A DNA stretch of 64,000 bases from Parvularcula sp964556115 (GTDB lineage: Bacteria > Pseudomonadota > Alphaproteobacteria > Caulobacterales > Parvularculaceae). Positions within the stretch are counted from its first letter, which is position 1, and every line of letters begins with the position of its first letter. Shown in pieces: positions 15,626 to 24,163 of this stretch. Where the stretch lies: the NCBI GenBank assembly GCA_964556115.1, contig CAZKVC010000006.1, forward strand, positions 62,001 to 126,000. Direction: 5' to 3'. The notes under the pieces are model-generated. The model was not told where the DNA came from. It saw nothing but the letters and a program-made list of their open reading frames with translations, and made no database searches. A program made the position numbers and the translations under genes.

Positions 15626-17101
15626 ATGGAAATCCGCGACGCCCTGACCTTCGATGATGTCCTCCTCGAACCCGGCCCTTCCGAGGTGATGCCGACCGAG
15701 GTCGATGTCCGCACCCGCCTCACCCAGTCGATCTCTTTGAACATCCCGGTCCTTTCGGCTGCGATGGATACGGTGACCGAAGCCTCCATGGCCATTGCCA
15801 TGGCGCAGGCGGGCGGGATCGGCGTCCTCCACCGCAACCTGACCGTGGAAGAGCAGGCCGAGCAGGTCCGCCAGGTGAAGCGCTATGAAAGCGGCATGGT
15901 GGTCAATCCCCTGACCCTGACGCCTGACGACACGCTGGGTCACGCCCGGCAGCTCATGCAGGAGCGCAAGATTTCCGGCTTCCCGGTGGTCGTCGATCGC
16001 GACGAAGCTGGGGTCGGGCGGCTGGTCGGCGTTCTGACGAACCGCGACATGCGATTCGCCAAGGATCCGAACGAGAAGGTTGCCGAGCTGATGACCTCCG
16101 AGGACATCGCCACGGTGAAGCCCGGCGCCGATCCGGAAAGGATCCGCGAGATCATCCATGACCGGCGGATTGAACGGCTCGTCGTCGTCGATGATGACCA
16201 GCGCTGCATCGGCCTCATCACCGTCAAGGACATGGAGAACGCAGAGCGCCACCCCCACGCCGTCAAGGACAAGGAAGGCCGCCTGCGGGTCGCCGCCGCT
16301 TCGACGGTGGGTGACAACGGCTATGAGCGCGCAGCCCGGCTGATCGAGGCGGGGGTCGATGTCCTGGTCATCGACACCGCCCATGGCCACTCTTCCAAGG
16401 TCGCCGAGGCCGTTGAGCGGGTGAAGCGTGAATGGCCCAAAGCCCAGATCGTCGCCGGCAACGTAGCGACCTATGACGCTACCCGGGCCCTGATCGACGC
16501 AGGTGCGGATGCGGTCAAGGTCGGGATCGGCCCGGGCTCGATCTGCACCACGCGAATCGTTGCAGGGGTTGGCGTACCGCAGCTCACGGCGGTTGATGAT
16601 GCGGCGCGCGCTGCTGACAAGTCGAACACGCCGATCATCGCCGATGGCGGCATCAAGTACTCCGGCGACATGGCCAAGGCTCTCGCCGCGGGCGCCAGCG
16701 CCTGCATGGTCGGAAGCCTTCTGGCGGGTACGGAAGAAGCGCCGGGCGAGGTCTTCCTCTACCAGGGCCGGAGCTACAAGGCCTATCGCGGCATGGGCTC
16801 CATCACGGCCATGGCGCGCGGCTCGGCCGACCGCTACTTCCAGGCCGATGTCGGCGAGACGATGAAGCTCGTCCCAGAAGGGATCGAAGGCCAGGTGCCC
16901 TATAAAGGGCCGATGGGCGCGATCCTGCACCAGATGGTGGGCGGCGTCCGTGCGTCCATGGGCTATGTCGGTGCCGCGACGCTGCCAGAAATGCGCAAGC
17001 GTGCGCGCTTTGTCCGAATCACCGGCGCCGGACTTCGCGAAAGCCACGTCCACGACGTCACCATCACCAGAGAAGCGCCGAACTACCCCAGTCCGCGCTG
17101 A
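15626..17101 (+). CDS. guaB: Inosine-5'-monophosphate dehydrogenase
   Basis: This cytoplasmic enzyme oxidises IMP to XMP with NAD, the committing step of GMP synthesis. The 491-residue protein begins MEIRDALTFDDVLLEPGPSE. Two CBS domains are inserted at about residues 95-200. The catalytic loop is GIGPGSICTTRIVAGVG with the nucleophile at Cys307. The flap region contains YRGMGSITAMARGSADRYFQ, and the C-terminus has VGGVRASMGYVGA. The start at 15626 follows AAGGG and matches the family N-terminus; the frame extends upstream without similarity. The leader is structured. Confidence 0.97.
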   Translation: MEIRDALTFDDVLLEPGPSEVMPTEVDVRTRLTQSISLNIPVLSAAMDTVTEASMAIAMAQAGGIGVLHRNLTVEEQAEQVRQVKRYESGMVVNPLTLTPDDTLGHARQLMQERKISGFPVVVDRDEAGVGRLVGVLTNRDMRFAKDPNEKVAELMTSEDIATVKPGADPERIREIIHDRRIERLVVVDDDQRCIGLITVKDMENAERHPHAVKDKEGRLRVAAASTVGDNGYERAARLIEAGVDVLVIDTAHGHSSKVAEAVERVKREWPKAQIVAGNVATYDATRALIDAGADAVKVGIGPGSICTTRIVAGVGVPQLTAVDDAARAADKSNTPIIADGGIKYSGDMAKALAAGASACMVGSLLAGTEEAPGEVFLYQGRSYKAYRGMGSITAMARGSADRYFQADVGETMKLVPEGIEGQVPYKGPMGAILHQMVGGVRASMGYVGAATLPEMRKRARFVRITGAGLRESHVHDVTITREAPNYPSPR

Positions 17102-17153
17102 TTCCCCCGGGGCGGCTTGGCCGCGTCGGCGGAAGGAACGTTCGCCCCGCCTC

Positions 17154-17699
17154 ATGCTGATCGCCTTCAACAAGCCGATGAATGTCCTCAGCCAGTTCAC
17201 CTCCGAAGGGGGCTGGCCGGGGCTAGCCGGTTTTGTCGACGTTCCCGGCGTCTACGCGGCAGGGCGACTGGACCGGGACAGCGAAGGCCTTCTTCTCCTG
17301 ACCGACGACGGCAAGCTGCAGGCGCGAATCACTGCGCCCAAGGCCAGGCTTCCGAAGACCTATCTCGTGCAGGTGGAAGGCGAGCCAACCCCTGAGCAGC
17401 TCAGCGCTTTGCGCAAAGGCGTCACCCTGAAGGACGGGCCGACCCGTCCGGCCACTTGCGAGCAGATCGATCCGCCGAGCCTCTGGCCACGCAATCCGCC
17501 GATCAGGCAGCGCAAGTCCGTGCCTGACAGCTGGCTGCGGCTGACCATCACCGAAGGCCGTAATCGGCAGGTGCGCCGGATGACGGCCCATGTGGGCCTT
17601 CCCACACTCCGACTGGTGCGGTGGCAGGTCGGCTCATGGGCAGTGGAAGGGCTGGAACCCGGCACCTGGAGGAAAGTTCAGCCCGCAATTCATCCATAG
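17154..17699 (+). CDS. rRNA pseudouridine synthase, RluE/RsuA type
   Basis: A 181-residue catalytic-core pseudouridine synthase with no S4 domain, as in RluE, which modifies helix 89 of 23S rRNA in E. coli. It begins IAFNKPMNVLSQF. The catalytic Asp is in AAGRLDRDSEGLLLLTDDG. PKTYLVQVEG and the C-terminal EGRNRQVRRMTAHVGLPTLRLVR complete the signature. The start at 17154 is the ATG directly before the first family segment. The gene follows guaB by 52 bases. Assignment to RluE rather than RsuA or RluF rests on the missing S4 domain and short length. Confidence 0.9.
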   Translation: MLIAFNKPMNVLSQFTSEGGWPGLAGFVDVPGVYAAGRLDRDSEGLLLLTDDGKLQARITAPKARLPKTYLVQVEGEPTPEQLSALRKGVTLKDGPTRPATCEQIDPPSLWPRNPPIRQRKSVPDSWLRLTITEGRNRQVRRMTAHVGLPTLRLVRWQVGSWAVEGLEPGTWRKVQPAIHP

Positions 17700-17788
17700 G
17701 ATGCATTTTTACCAAACTGCACCAAGGATTCGCTCCTCAGGGCGAACTCGTTTATTCTTCATTGTGGTTAAACAGTTGGAGAGGGACG

Positions 17789-18001
17789 ATGCGATTGTTC
17801 GCCAACTTTCTTATTCTTCTGGGCGGCCTGAGCTTTTTTGCACTTCTCAGCCGCGCCCTTTACGGTCTGGTCTTCGCCGAGAACCCGGCGCGGGCTGCGC
17901 TCGTCGAGCCCTGGTGGGCTGACGATCTCGGCCTGATGGCCATCGCGGCGACAGTGTTGCTGATCGGGGTCTTCGTGACCCTGATCACGAACAGGGGCTG
18001 A
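17789..18001 (+). CDS. Small two-helix membrane protein
   Basis: A 70-residue protein that I do not recognise. Two hydrophobic segments, about residues 3-28 and 47-66, are joined by a charged, Trp-containing loop (AALVEPWWADDLG), so an inner-membrane helical hairpin is likely. The start is an ATG after GGAGAGGG. It stands alone between rluE and an SDR gene, 88 and 59 bases away. Good start signals and coding-like composition support it as a real gene. Confidence 0.6.
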   Translation: MRLFANFLILLGGLSFFALLSRALYGLVFAENPARAALVEPWWADDLGLMAIAATVLLIGVFVTLITNRG

Positions 18002-18060
18002 CGAACCGACAAGGGGGCCAAACCGTTGGGGCGGCATCAGCCCAGCGGAGGTTCAGGCTC

Positions 18061-18849
18061 GTGCTCAAGGACAAGAGGATTTTCGTCACCGGCGGCAGCT
18101 CCGGCATCGGCGCAGGAATCTGCCGCCGCCTCGGCAAGGAAGGCGCCCACGTTGCGATAGGCTACCACTCCGGTGAGGACCGGGCGAAAGAGGTCGCCGA
18201 GGACGTCCAGAAGGCAGGCGGAGAGGGCTTTCCGGTCGAACTCGACGCGAGCGACGAAGACAGCGTGGCCGCCGCCTTCGCCTCGATCACCGACGCGTTC
18301 GGGGGACTCGACGGGTTCATCGCCAATGCGGGCCTTCAGGACGATGCCTGCGTCGAGGACATGAGCTTCGATGCATGGCGCAAGGTCATGTCGGTGGATC
18401 TCGACGGCGCCTTCCTGACAGCACGGGCGGCGGTTCGGCACTTTCTCGAGCGCCCTTGTCCGGACAAGCATGCCCGGGGCAAGATCGTCTTCGTCAGCTC
18501 CGTCCACGAGTTCATTCCCTGGGCAGGGCATGTGAACTACGCAGCGGCCAAGGGCGGGGTGACGATGCTGATGCAATCCCTCGCCCAGGAGGTCGCCTCC
18601 GACCGGATCAGGGTCAACGGCATTGCCCCGGGCGCAATCAAGACGCCGATCAACGAGGATGTCTGGAGCGACGAGGAACAGCGCAGGAAGCTCCTCGAAC
18701 TCATTCCCTATGGCAGGCTCGGCGAGGTCGAGGACGTCGCCGCCGCCGCGGTCTGGCTCTTGTCCGATGAAAGCGATTACGTCACAGGGACCAGCCTCGT
18801 CGTCGACGGCGGGATGGCACTTTATCCAAGCTTCATCGGGAATGGCTGA
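18061..18849 (+). CDS. Short-chain dehydrogenase/reductase (glucose 1-dehydrogenase-like)
   Basis: This 262-residue NAD(P)-dependent SDR has the cofactor motif TGGSSGIGAG (from Thr10), NAG in FIANAGLQ, and the catalytic pair Tyr160 and Lys164 in NYAAAKGG. The C-terminal region has the family's VNGIAPGAIKTPIN and YVTGTSLVVDGGMALYP. Overall it resembles bacterial glucose 1-dehydrogenases, but the substrate is not determined. The start is GTG behind GGAGG. A methyltransferase gene begins two bases after its stop, which suggests co-transcription. Confidence 0.88.
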   Translation: MLKDKRIFVTGGSSGIGAGICRRLGKEGAHVAIGYHSGEDRAKEVAEDVQKAGGEGFPVELDASDEDSVAAAFASITDAFGGLDGFIANAGLQDDACVEDMSFDAWRKVMSVDLDGAFLTARAAVRHFLERPCPDKHARGKIVFVSSVHEFIPWAGHVNYAAAKGGVTMLMQSLAQEVASDRIRVNGIAPGAIKTPINEDVWSDEEQRRKLLELIPYGRLGEVEDVAAAAVWLLSDESDYVTGTSLVVDGGMALYPSFIGNG

Positions 18850-18851
18850 CC

Positions 18852-20090
18852 TTGCGTGACCCAGGCCGCGTCGCGGCGTCCATCGAGATCCTCCGGCGCT
18901 TCAAGGAGCGGCCCCTGCCGATCAACGTGATGATCCAGGAATGGGGCCGCAGCGCGCGCTATGCGGGGTCGAAGGATCGTGCCTTCGTCCGCGGCCTCTG
19001 CCTCGATGTGCTGAGGCATTGGAAGAGTAGCGGCGCGGCGGATGATCCGCGCCTGGGCACCTATCTCATCCTTCGGGACAAATGGGGATGGGGCGACAGC
19101 CGCATCGAAGAAGCCTTCGCGGGAGAGCATGGCGACGGTCCCTTGAGCGACAGCGAAAGGCAGGCGACGTTCGGCGCCTCCCTCGATCTTCCGGACTTCC
19201 TCGAAAGCCAGCTTGGCCAGAACGCCAGCAGGATCGCTGCCAGCATGGCGGAGCGGGCACCGGTGGACCTGCGGGCCAACACGCTGAAAGCCGATCAGGA
19301 CAAGGCGCTCAAGGCCCTGAAGCCGCTTCATGCGCAAGCGGCGGAGCTTTCGCCGATTGGCCTTCGCATTCCCCCGCCTCCGTCCCACGACAAGGGGCCG
19401 GGCGTCACCGTGATCCCGGCTTACGGCAAGGGCTGGGTCGAGGTTCAGGACGAAGGAAGCCAGCTGACCGTCCTCGCGCTCGGCGATCTGACCGGCCAGC
19501 AGGTCCTCGACTATTGCGCCGGGGGAGGGGGCAAGACCCTCGCTCTTTCCGCCAGCATGGGGAACAGCGGGCAGGTCTATGCCTATGACGCCGACGCGAG
19601 CCGCCTCGCGCCGATCCACGAGCGCCTGCGGCGGGCAGGGGCGCGCAATGTGCAGGTCGTCGCTCCGACCGAGCGTGAGCGTCTGAACGAGCGCCGGCAC
19701 AGCTTCGACCTCGTCTTCGTTGATGCGCCCTGCAGTGGGTCGGGTACCTGGCGGCGCCATCCCGACACGAAGTGGCGCCTCACCGAGAGCCATCTTCAAG
19801 CCAGGCAGAGCGAGCAGGATCAGGTGCTGCGCGAAGCTGCCGAGTTCGTGAAGCCGGCCGGGCGCCTCGCTTTCGTGACCTGCTCTTTTCTGAAAGAAGA
19901 GAATGAGGACCGCATCGACGCATTTCTTGCTGCGCACCCCGAGTGGACCGCTGAAGACCCGCTTGGCATAGTGCAAGGCCGCCTGCGGGATGAACTTGAG
20001 CCTTTCATCGAGGGTCTCGCCCTTCGCCTTTCCCCCTGGGCGAGCGGGACCGATGCGTTCACGATGATGTCGCTCCGGCGAAAGGGCTGA
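18852..20090 (+). CDS. RsmB/NOP family RNA cytosine-C5 methyltransferase
   Basis: A 412-residue SAM-dependent m5C methyltransferase acting on rRNA or tRNA. The N-terminal NusB-like helical domain covers about residues 1-140. The catalytic Rossmann domain has the SAM loop DYCAGGGGKTLALSASM, motif IV DAPCSGSGTWRRHPDTKW with its cysteine, and motif VI VTCSFLKEENE with the second cysteine. A TTG start two bases after the SDR stop fits best, since no ATG or GTG precedes the conserved N-terminus. It may be RsmB itself, but DUF-level paralogues exist, so I leave out a symbol. Confidence 0.9.
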   Translation: MRDPGRVAASIEILRRFKERPLPINVMIQEWGRSARYAGSKDRAFVRGLCLDVLRHWKSSGAADDPRLGTYLILRDKWGWGDSRIEEAFAGEHGDGPLSDSERQATFGASLDLPDFLESQLGQNASRIAASMAERAPVDLRANTLKADQDKALKALKPLHAQAAELSPIGLRIPPPPSHDKGPGVTVIPAYGKGWVEVQDEGSQLTVLALGDLTGQQVLDYCAGGGGKTLALSASMGNSGQVYAYDADASRLAPIHERLRRAGARNVQVVAPTERERLNERRHSFDLVFVDAPCSGSGTWRRHPDTKWRLTESHLQARQSEQDQVLREAAEFVKPAGRLAFVTCSFLKEENEDRIDAFLAAHPEWTAEDPLGIVQGRLRDELEPFIEGLALRLSPWASGTDAFTMMSLRRKG

Positions 20091-20339
20091 AATTCAGGGG
20101 TTGGAAGCTTGGCCAAGTGTCGCTAAGTCTCCCTCAGGCGAAGGTCAGAGGTTTCGCCGGGCTTCATTTCCATTTTGCGATCCTGACGCGGCAATGCCGA
20201 CGGGTTGCGGGGAACACTGCCCGCTTGACCAGCGCCGAACCGCTTCGGCGGCAGCGAAAAGGCTAGAACGGCCCGGCTCTCACGAAGATGAGGGATGACT
20301 CGGGCGCATTTTGCAAAGACAGGAATTGATCGGACGCTG

Positions 20340-20867
20340 ATGGCGCAATATTCGAAACGGCGGAATTCCAACCGCCGCCGCCAGGGGGGCAACAACAACC
20401 CCAACCGTTCCATGGACAGCCAGGGCCCGGAGGTCAAAATCCGCGGCACGGCGGCGCAGATCTATGACAAATACCAGAACCTGGCGCGGGACGCTGCATC
20501 GTCCGGCGACAGGATTCGCGCGGAAAGCCTGCTTCAGCACGCCGAGCACTACTATCGGCTCATGAAGCTGATGCAGCCTGAAAAGTTCGAGAAAAAAGAC
20601 GAGAACGATCAGGCGGACGACAACGCCGAAGCGCAGAGCGAGGCCAAGGACAACAAGTCCGAGAAGTCGTCCGACAAGTCCTCGGACAACGGGTCCGACG
20701 ACGAGCAGAACACGGCCGCGCAGAACGATGGCGAAGATACCAAGCCGAAGCGACGTCGTCGCAGGCGTCGTCAGGACGAGGACAATGACGGGACTTCGTC
20801 CGGCAAGGGCGATGGCGAGTCTTCGTCAAAAGCAGCGCCGGAGCTTGAACAGGCGGCGGCGGAGTAG
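20340..20867 (+). CDS. DUF4167 domain protein, putative RNA-binding
   Basis: This 175-residue alphaproteobacterial protein has a basic Asn/Arg/Gly-rich start (YSKRRNSNRRRQGGNNN). The conserved DUF4167 core follows (about residues 30-75), with VKIRGTAAQIYDKYQNLARDA and LLQHAEHYYRL. The rest is a long disordered acidic tail broken by an eight-residue basic stretch starting RRRRRR. RNA binding is a common suggestion for the family from composition, not proven. I start at the ATG at 20340; the open frame upstream has no family match. The 249 bases before it hold two small GC-rich hairpins (20137-20158 and 20233-20250) and no gene. Confidence 0.85.
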   Translation: MAQYSKRRNSNRRRQGGNNNPNRSMDSQGPEVKIRGTAAQIYDKYQNLARDAASSGDRIRAESLLQHAEHYYRLMKLMQPEKFEKKDENDQADDNAEAQSEAKDNKSEKSSDKSSDNGSDDEQNTAAQNDGEDTKPKRRRRRRRQDEDNDGTSSGKGDGESSSKAAPELEQAAAE

Positions 20868-20874
20868 GACAAAA

Positions 20875-20899
20875 GAAGCGTTCCAAGAAAGGACGCTTC
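20875..20899 (+). promoter_or_regulatory. Hairpin abutting the SDR start codon
   Basis: GAAGCGTTCC (20875-20884) pairs with GGACGCTTC (20891-20899) with one bulged T, leaving AAGAAA as the loop. The 3' arm ends directly before the ATG at 20900 and starts with the GGA that serves as ribosome binding site. It may end the DUF4167 transcript or limit SDR translation. Confidence 0.35.
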
Positions 20900-21694
20900 A
20901 TGCCCGATCTTTCCAACACCCTTTTCGATCTCAACGGAAAATCCGCCATCGTCACCGGTGCCAGCCGGGGCATTGGCGAAGCCATTGCAAGGCGGCTGGC
21001 CCAGCATGGTGCAACCGTCACCGTCTCCAGCCGCAAGCTCGATGCCTGCGAAGAGGTTGCCGCTTCGATCAACGAGTCCGAAGGCCGCGAGGCGGCGCAG
21101 GCGGTGGCCTGTAACATTTCCCATCGCGAGGCTCTCGAAGGGCTCACCAATGCCCATACGGACAAGTTCGGCGCGGCCGACATCCTGATCTGCAACGCCG
21201 CCGTCAACCCGGCCTATGGTCCGTCCAAGGACCTGACCGACGAGCAGATCGACAAGATCTTCAATTGCAACATCAAGGCGAACCTGCGCCTCAGCCACCT
21301 CGTCCTTCCCGGCATGGTCGAGAAAGGCGGCGGCGCGATCGTCATCATCTCGTCGATCTCGGCCTTCGTGGGCAATACCGGCATCGGGATGTATGGCGTC
21401 TCGAAAGCCGCCGATCTGCAACTGGCTCGTAACCTCGCGGTCGAATACGGCCCGGACAATGTCCGTGTGAATTGCATTGCACCCGGCATCGTCAAAACCT
21501 TCTTCGCCGAGGCCCTTTGGAAGGACCCGAAGATGGAGGAGATGGCAACGAAAAGGCTTCCCATGCGCCGCTTTGGCGAGCCCGACGACATTGCAGGCGC
21601 AGCGGTCTTTCTGTCGTCCGATGCCGGAGCGTGGATGACCGGCCAGCATATTACAATCGACGGCGGTACACTGATCGGTTTCGGGGGAATGTGA
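20900..21694 (+). CDS. Short-chain dehydrogenase/reductase (3-oxoacyl reductase-like)
   Basis: A 264-residue SDR. The cofactor motif is VTGASRGIGEAIARRL, NAAVNP holds the structural Asn, and the catalytic Tyr-Lys lies in MYGVSKAADLQLA. The C-terminus has VNCIAPGIVKTFFAEALW and HITIDGGTLIGFGGM. It resembles FabG-type and DHRS4-type reductases, and NADP(H) is likely from the Arg in the first loop. The substrate is unknown. It converges on the alpha-glucosidase gene with only two bases between the stops. Confidence 0.88.
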   Translation: MPDLSNTLFDLNGKSAIVTGASRGIGEAIARRLAQHGATVTVSSRKLDACEEVAASINESEGREAAQAVACNISHREALEGLTNAHTDKFGAADILICNAAVNPAYGPSKDLTDEQIDKIFNCNIKANLRLSHLVLPGMVEKGGGAIVIISSISAFVGNTGIGMYGVSKAADLQLARNLAVEYGPDNVRVNCIAPGIVKTFFAEALWKDPKMEEMATKRLPMRRFGEPDDIAGAAVFLSSDAGAWMTGQHITIDGGTLIGFGGM

Positions 21695-21696
21695 GA

Positions 21697-23304
21697 TCAG
21701 CCCCTCAGACGAACGATCACCCAGCTGTATGGCTCGCCGACTTCCTCGTCGGAAGAAGCGAGAACCTCGCCTTCGGGCAGGCTGAAATCTGCGGGCTCTG
21801 CTGAGGTGTTGTACCAACCCTGGCAGACCTCGCCGTCGTGCCGCCGCTCGATCCCGAGAACGCCGGTTGCGTCGTCGGCCTCGAGAATATGCATGCTGCC
21901 ATAGCGCAGGACCTCATGGTTCCGGCGTAGAGCGATCATTTCCTGCCACTTGTGCCGGACGCTGGCGGCATCATTCGCCTGGGTGTCGGCGGCATAACGG
22001 GTGACTTCGGTCTTGATCGGCAACCACGGCTCGTCACTGCTCGTGAAACCGCCGCCAGGCCCTGTCGACCAGGGGAAGGGGTGGCGGATCGGATCGCGCC
22101 CCTTGCCCTTCGGCCAGAAGCGAAGGCCCTGCGGGTCCTTGATCTCATCGAAGCGGTAGGGCGCATCCGGAAGGCCCAGCTCCTCGCCCTGAAGGAAGCT
22201 TACCTGCCCGCCGAACAGCGGGACGAGCGCGGCGGCCAGCTTGCTCACCTGAGCCCGGCTTGCATCGTCCGCATCCTCACCGGCCCAGCGGCTGACGATG
22301 CGAGAGGCGTCGTGATTGGTCAGTGCCCAAACGTGGTGGCCCATGCAGACCTTGTCTTCGACCTTACGCGCGATCCCGGCGATGGACGAAGGCTTCAGGG
22401 ACATTCCCATTGCATCCGGCGTATAGGCGGCGTCGAGAAGATCTTTGCCGGTGTAACGTTGAAGGCTGTCATAAGCTTTGTACCGGACATCGAGTTCGGC
22501 ATAGGTGAAGGTACAACCGGCGCATCTGACCTCTTCGACCAGTGAACGGACGAAATCCTCAATGCGTTCGTCGTTGCAGTCATGTTCGTGGAGTTGGTAG
22601 GCGAAGGTGCTGTAGCCATCGACCGGAGTGATGCTCCCGTCCTTGGGGTCGCCGGGCGGATTGTCGCGCAGGTCCGGGTCCGAATAATATTGGGGCACCG
22701 CGTCAAAGCGGAATCCGTCGACGCCGCGGTCCAGCCACTTGCGCATGAAACCGAGCCGGGCCTTCACCACATCCGGATTGGCGAGGTTCAGGGCGGGCTG
22801 CTCCTTCAAGTACTGGTGCCGGTAATATTGCTCCCGCACCGGGCACCACGTCCACTGACTATCCGCGTAGCGGCTGATCCAGTTGTTGGGCGGACTGCCG
22901 TCCGGCTTCGGGTCGACCCATTGATACCAATCGGCCTTGTCGTTGGTGCGGTCCTGCCGGCTTTCTTCGAACCACGGATGGTCGATCGCCGTGTGGTTCA
23001 GGACTGCGTCGATGATCACCTTCAAGCCCCGGTCATGAGCCTCCTCGACGAGACGCTCGAAGTCCTCCATCGTTCCGTAGTCGGGATGGACCTCGCAATG
23101 CGCAGTGATGTCGTAGCCGAAGTCGATCATGGGCGAGGGGTAGAAAGGCGACATCCAGATCGCATCCACACCGAGATCGGCGATATAGTCGAGCTTCGAA
23201 ATGATGCCCGGAAGATCGCCGATCCCATCGCCGTTCGAATCGCAGAAGCTGCGCGGATAGATCTGGTAGATGACGGCACCGCGCCACCAGCTGTCATCGC
23301 TCAT
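21697..23304 (-). CDS. Alpha-glucosidase, glycoside hydrolase family 13
   Basis: This 535-residue (alpha/beta)8 enzyme is expected to hydrolyse alpha-glucosidic bonds of short maltose-like substrates. No signal peptide is visible, so it is probably cytoplasmic. All GH13 regions are present: VIIDAVLNHTA (region I), GFRFDAVPQYY with nucleophile Asp201 (region II), TYAELDV with acid/base Glu270 (region III) and ALTNHDASR with Asp332 (region IV). It begins WWRGAVIYQIYPRSFCD, typical of oligo-1,6-glucosidase/alpha-glucosidase. No maltose transporter or regulator is near. It follows an SDR gene by nine bases on the same strand. Confidence 0.92.
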   Translation of the reverse strand: MSDDSWWRGAVIYQIYPRSFCDSNGDGIGDLPGIISKLDYIADLGVDAIWMSPFYPSPMIDFGYDITAHCEVHPDYGTMEDFERLVEEAHDRGLKVIIDAVLNHTAIDHPWFEESRQDRTNDKADWYQWVDPKPDGSPPNNWISRYADSQWTWCPVREQYYRHQYLKEQPALNLANPDVVKARLGFMRKWLDRGVDGFRFDAVPQYYSDPDLRDNPPGDPKDGSITPVDGYSTFAYQLHEHDCNDERIEDFVRSLVEEVRCAGCTFTYAELDVRYKAYDSLQRYTGKDLLDAAYTPDAMGMSLKPSSIAGIARKVEDKVCMGHHVWALTNHDASRIVSRWAGEDADDASRAQVSKLAAALVPLFGGQVSFLQGEELGLPDAPYRFDEIKDPQGLRFWPKGKGRDPIRHPFPWSTGPGGGFTSSDEPWLPIKTEVTRYAADTQANDAASVRHKWQEMIALRRNHEVLRYGSMHILEADDATGVLGIERRHDGEVCQGWYNTSAEPADFSLPEGEVLASSDEEVGEPYSWVIVRLRG

Positions 23305-23313
23305 CTTGTCAGC

Positions 23314-24102
23314 CTAAATATCGAGACTGGCGACGGCGCCACCATCGACCCGGTAATTCGATCCGACCACAAAACTTGCGCGTTCGGAGCAGAGAAAGGC
23401 GATGGTCGCCGCAACTTCGTCCGGACGGCCCCGGCGGCCAAGCTTCAGATAGGGACGCTCTTCCTCGAGGAAGCTTTCGACCGCCTCGTCGAAGCTGACG
23501 CCTTCTTCTTCGGCACGTTTCTTCATCATCCCGTCGGTCATGTTCGTTTCGATGAAGGCGGGCGCGACCGCGTTCACGAGGACGCCTTTCTTCGCATAGG
23601 GCATCGAGAGGCCCTTCGCGAAGCTGAGGAGCGCGGACTTGGCAGAGTTGTAGACCACTTCGTCGGGATAGCTCTGGGCGACGTTTTCAGACGTCACGTA
23701 GACCACGCGGCCCCAGCCTTTTTCGGCCATGGCCGGGACGAAATGCTTCGCCATCCGCACGCCTGAGAGGAAATCGATCTGGAGAGCTTCCATGAACTCG
23801 TCCTCTTCGATTTCGAGAGGATCGCCCTTGGCGCCGGTGACGCCTGCGGCGTGCACGAGGATGTCCGGCTTGCCCGTGACCTTGGCGGCGAATTCTTTTG
23901 CGCCGCTCGAAGAAGCAAGGTCGGCCGCAATACCTTCCGTTCCGCCTCCGAGTTCCTTGGCAGTTTCCTTCACCTCATCCTCGTCGATATCGGTGAGGGT
24001 GACGGTGACGCCTTCCTCGATCAGAAGGCGCGCGGTGTGCTTGCCGATGGTGCCCGCACCGCCGGTGATGAGTGCACGTCTTCCTTTGATGCCCAGGTCC
24101 AT
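23314..24102 (-). CDS. Short-chain dehydrogenase/reductase
   Basis: A 262-residue SDR with ALITGGAGTIGKHTARLL as cofactor motif, HAAGVTG in place of the usual NAG, and the catalytic Tyr-Lys in VVYNSAKSALLSFA. The C-terminus has VNAVAPAFIETNM and VGSNYRVDGGAVASLDI. The second strand ends in a Thr-Asp-Ile-Asp pattern, which favours NAD over NADP. The physiological substrate is unknown. The start is ATG behind AGGAG. It lies between nhaC (61 bases upstream) and the alpha-glucosidase (nine bases downstream), probably in one transcript. Confidence 0.86.
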   Translation of the reverse strand: MDLGIKGRRALITGGAGTIGKHTARLLIEEGVTVTLTDIDEDEVKETAKELGGGTEGIAADLASSSGAKEFAAKVTGKPDILVHAAGVTGAKGDPLEIEEDEFMEALQIDFLSGVRMAKHFVPAMAEKGWGRVVYVTSENVAQSYPDEVVYNSAKSALLSFAKGLSMPYAKKGVLVNAVAPAFIETNMTDGMMKKRAEEEGVSFDEAVESFLEEERPYLKLGRRGRPDEVAATIAFLCSERASFVVGSNYRVDGGAVASLDI

Positions 24103-24163
24103 AGGCCAGCTCCTTGTTCGCTTGTGACCTAACGGGAACGGAGCGGAGTGAGTTCGGGCTGCG

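Noticed and set aside
20591..20840. Acidic repeat region in the DUF4167 gene as a possible tandem repeat
   Set aside because: It is low-complexity Asp/Glu/Ser/Lys coding sequence typical of a disordered tail, without a regular repeat unit.
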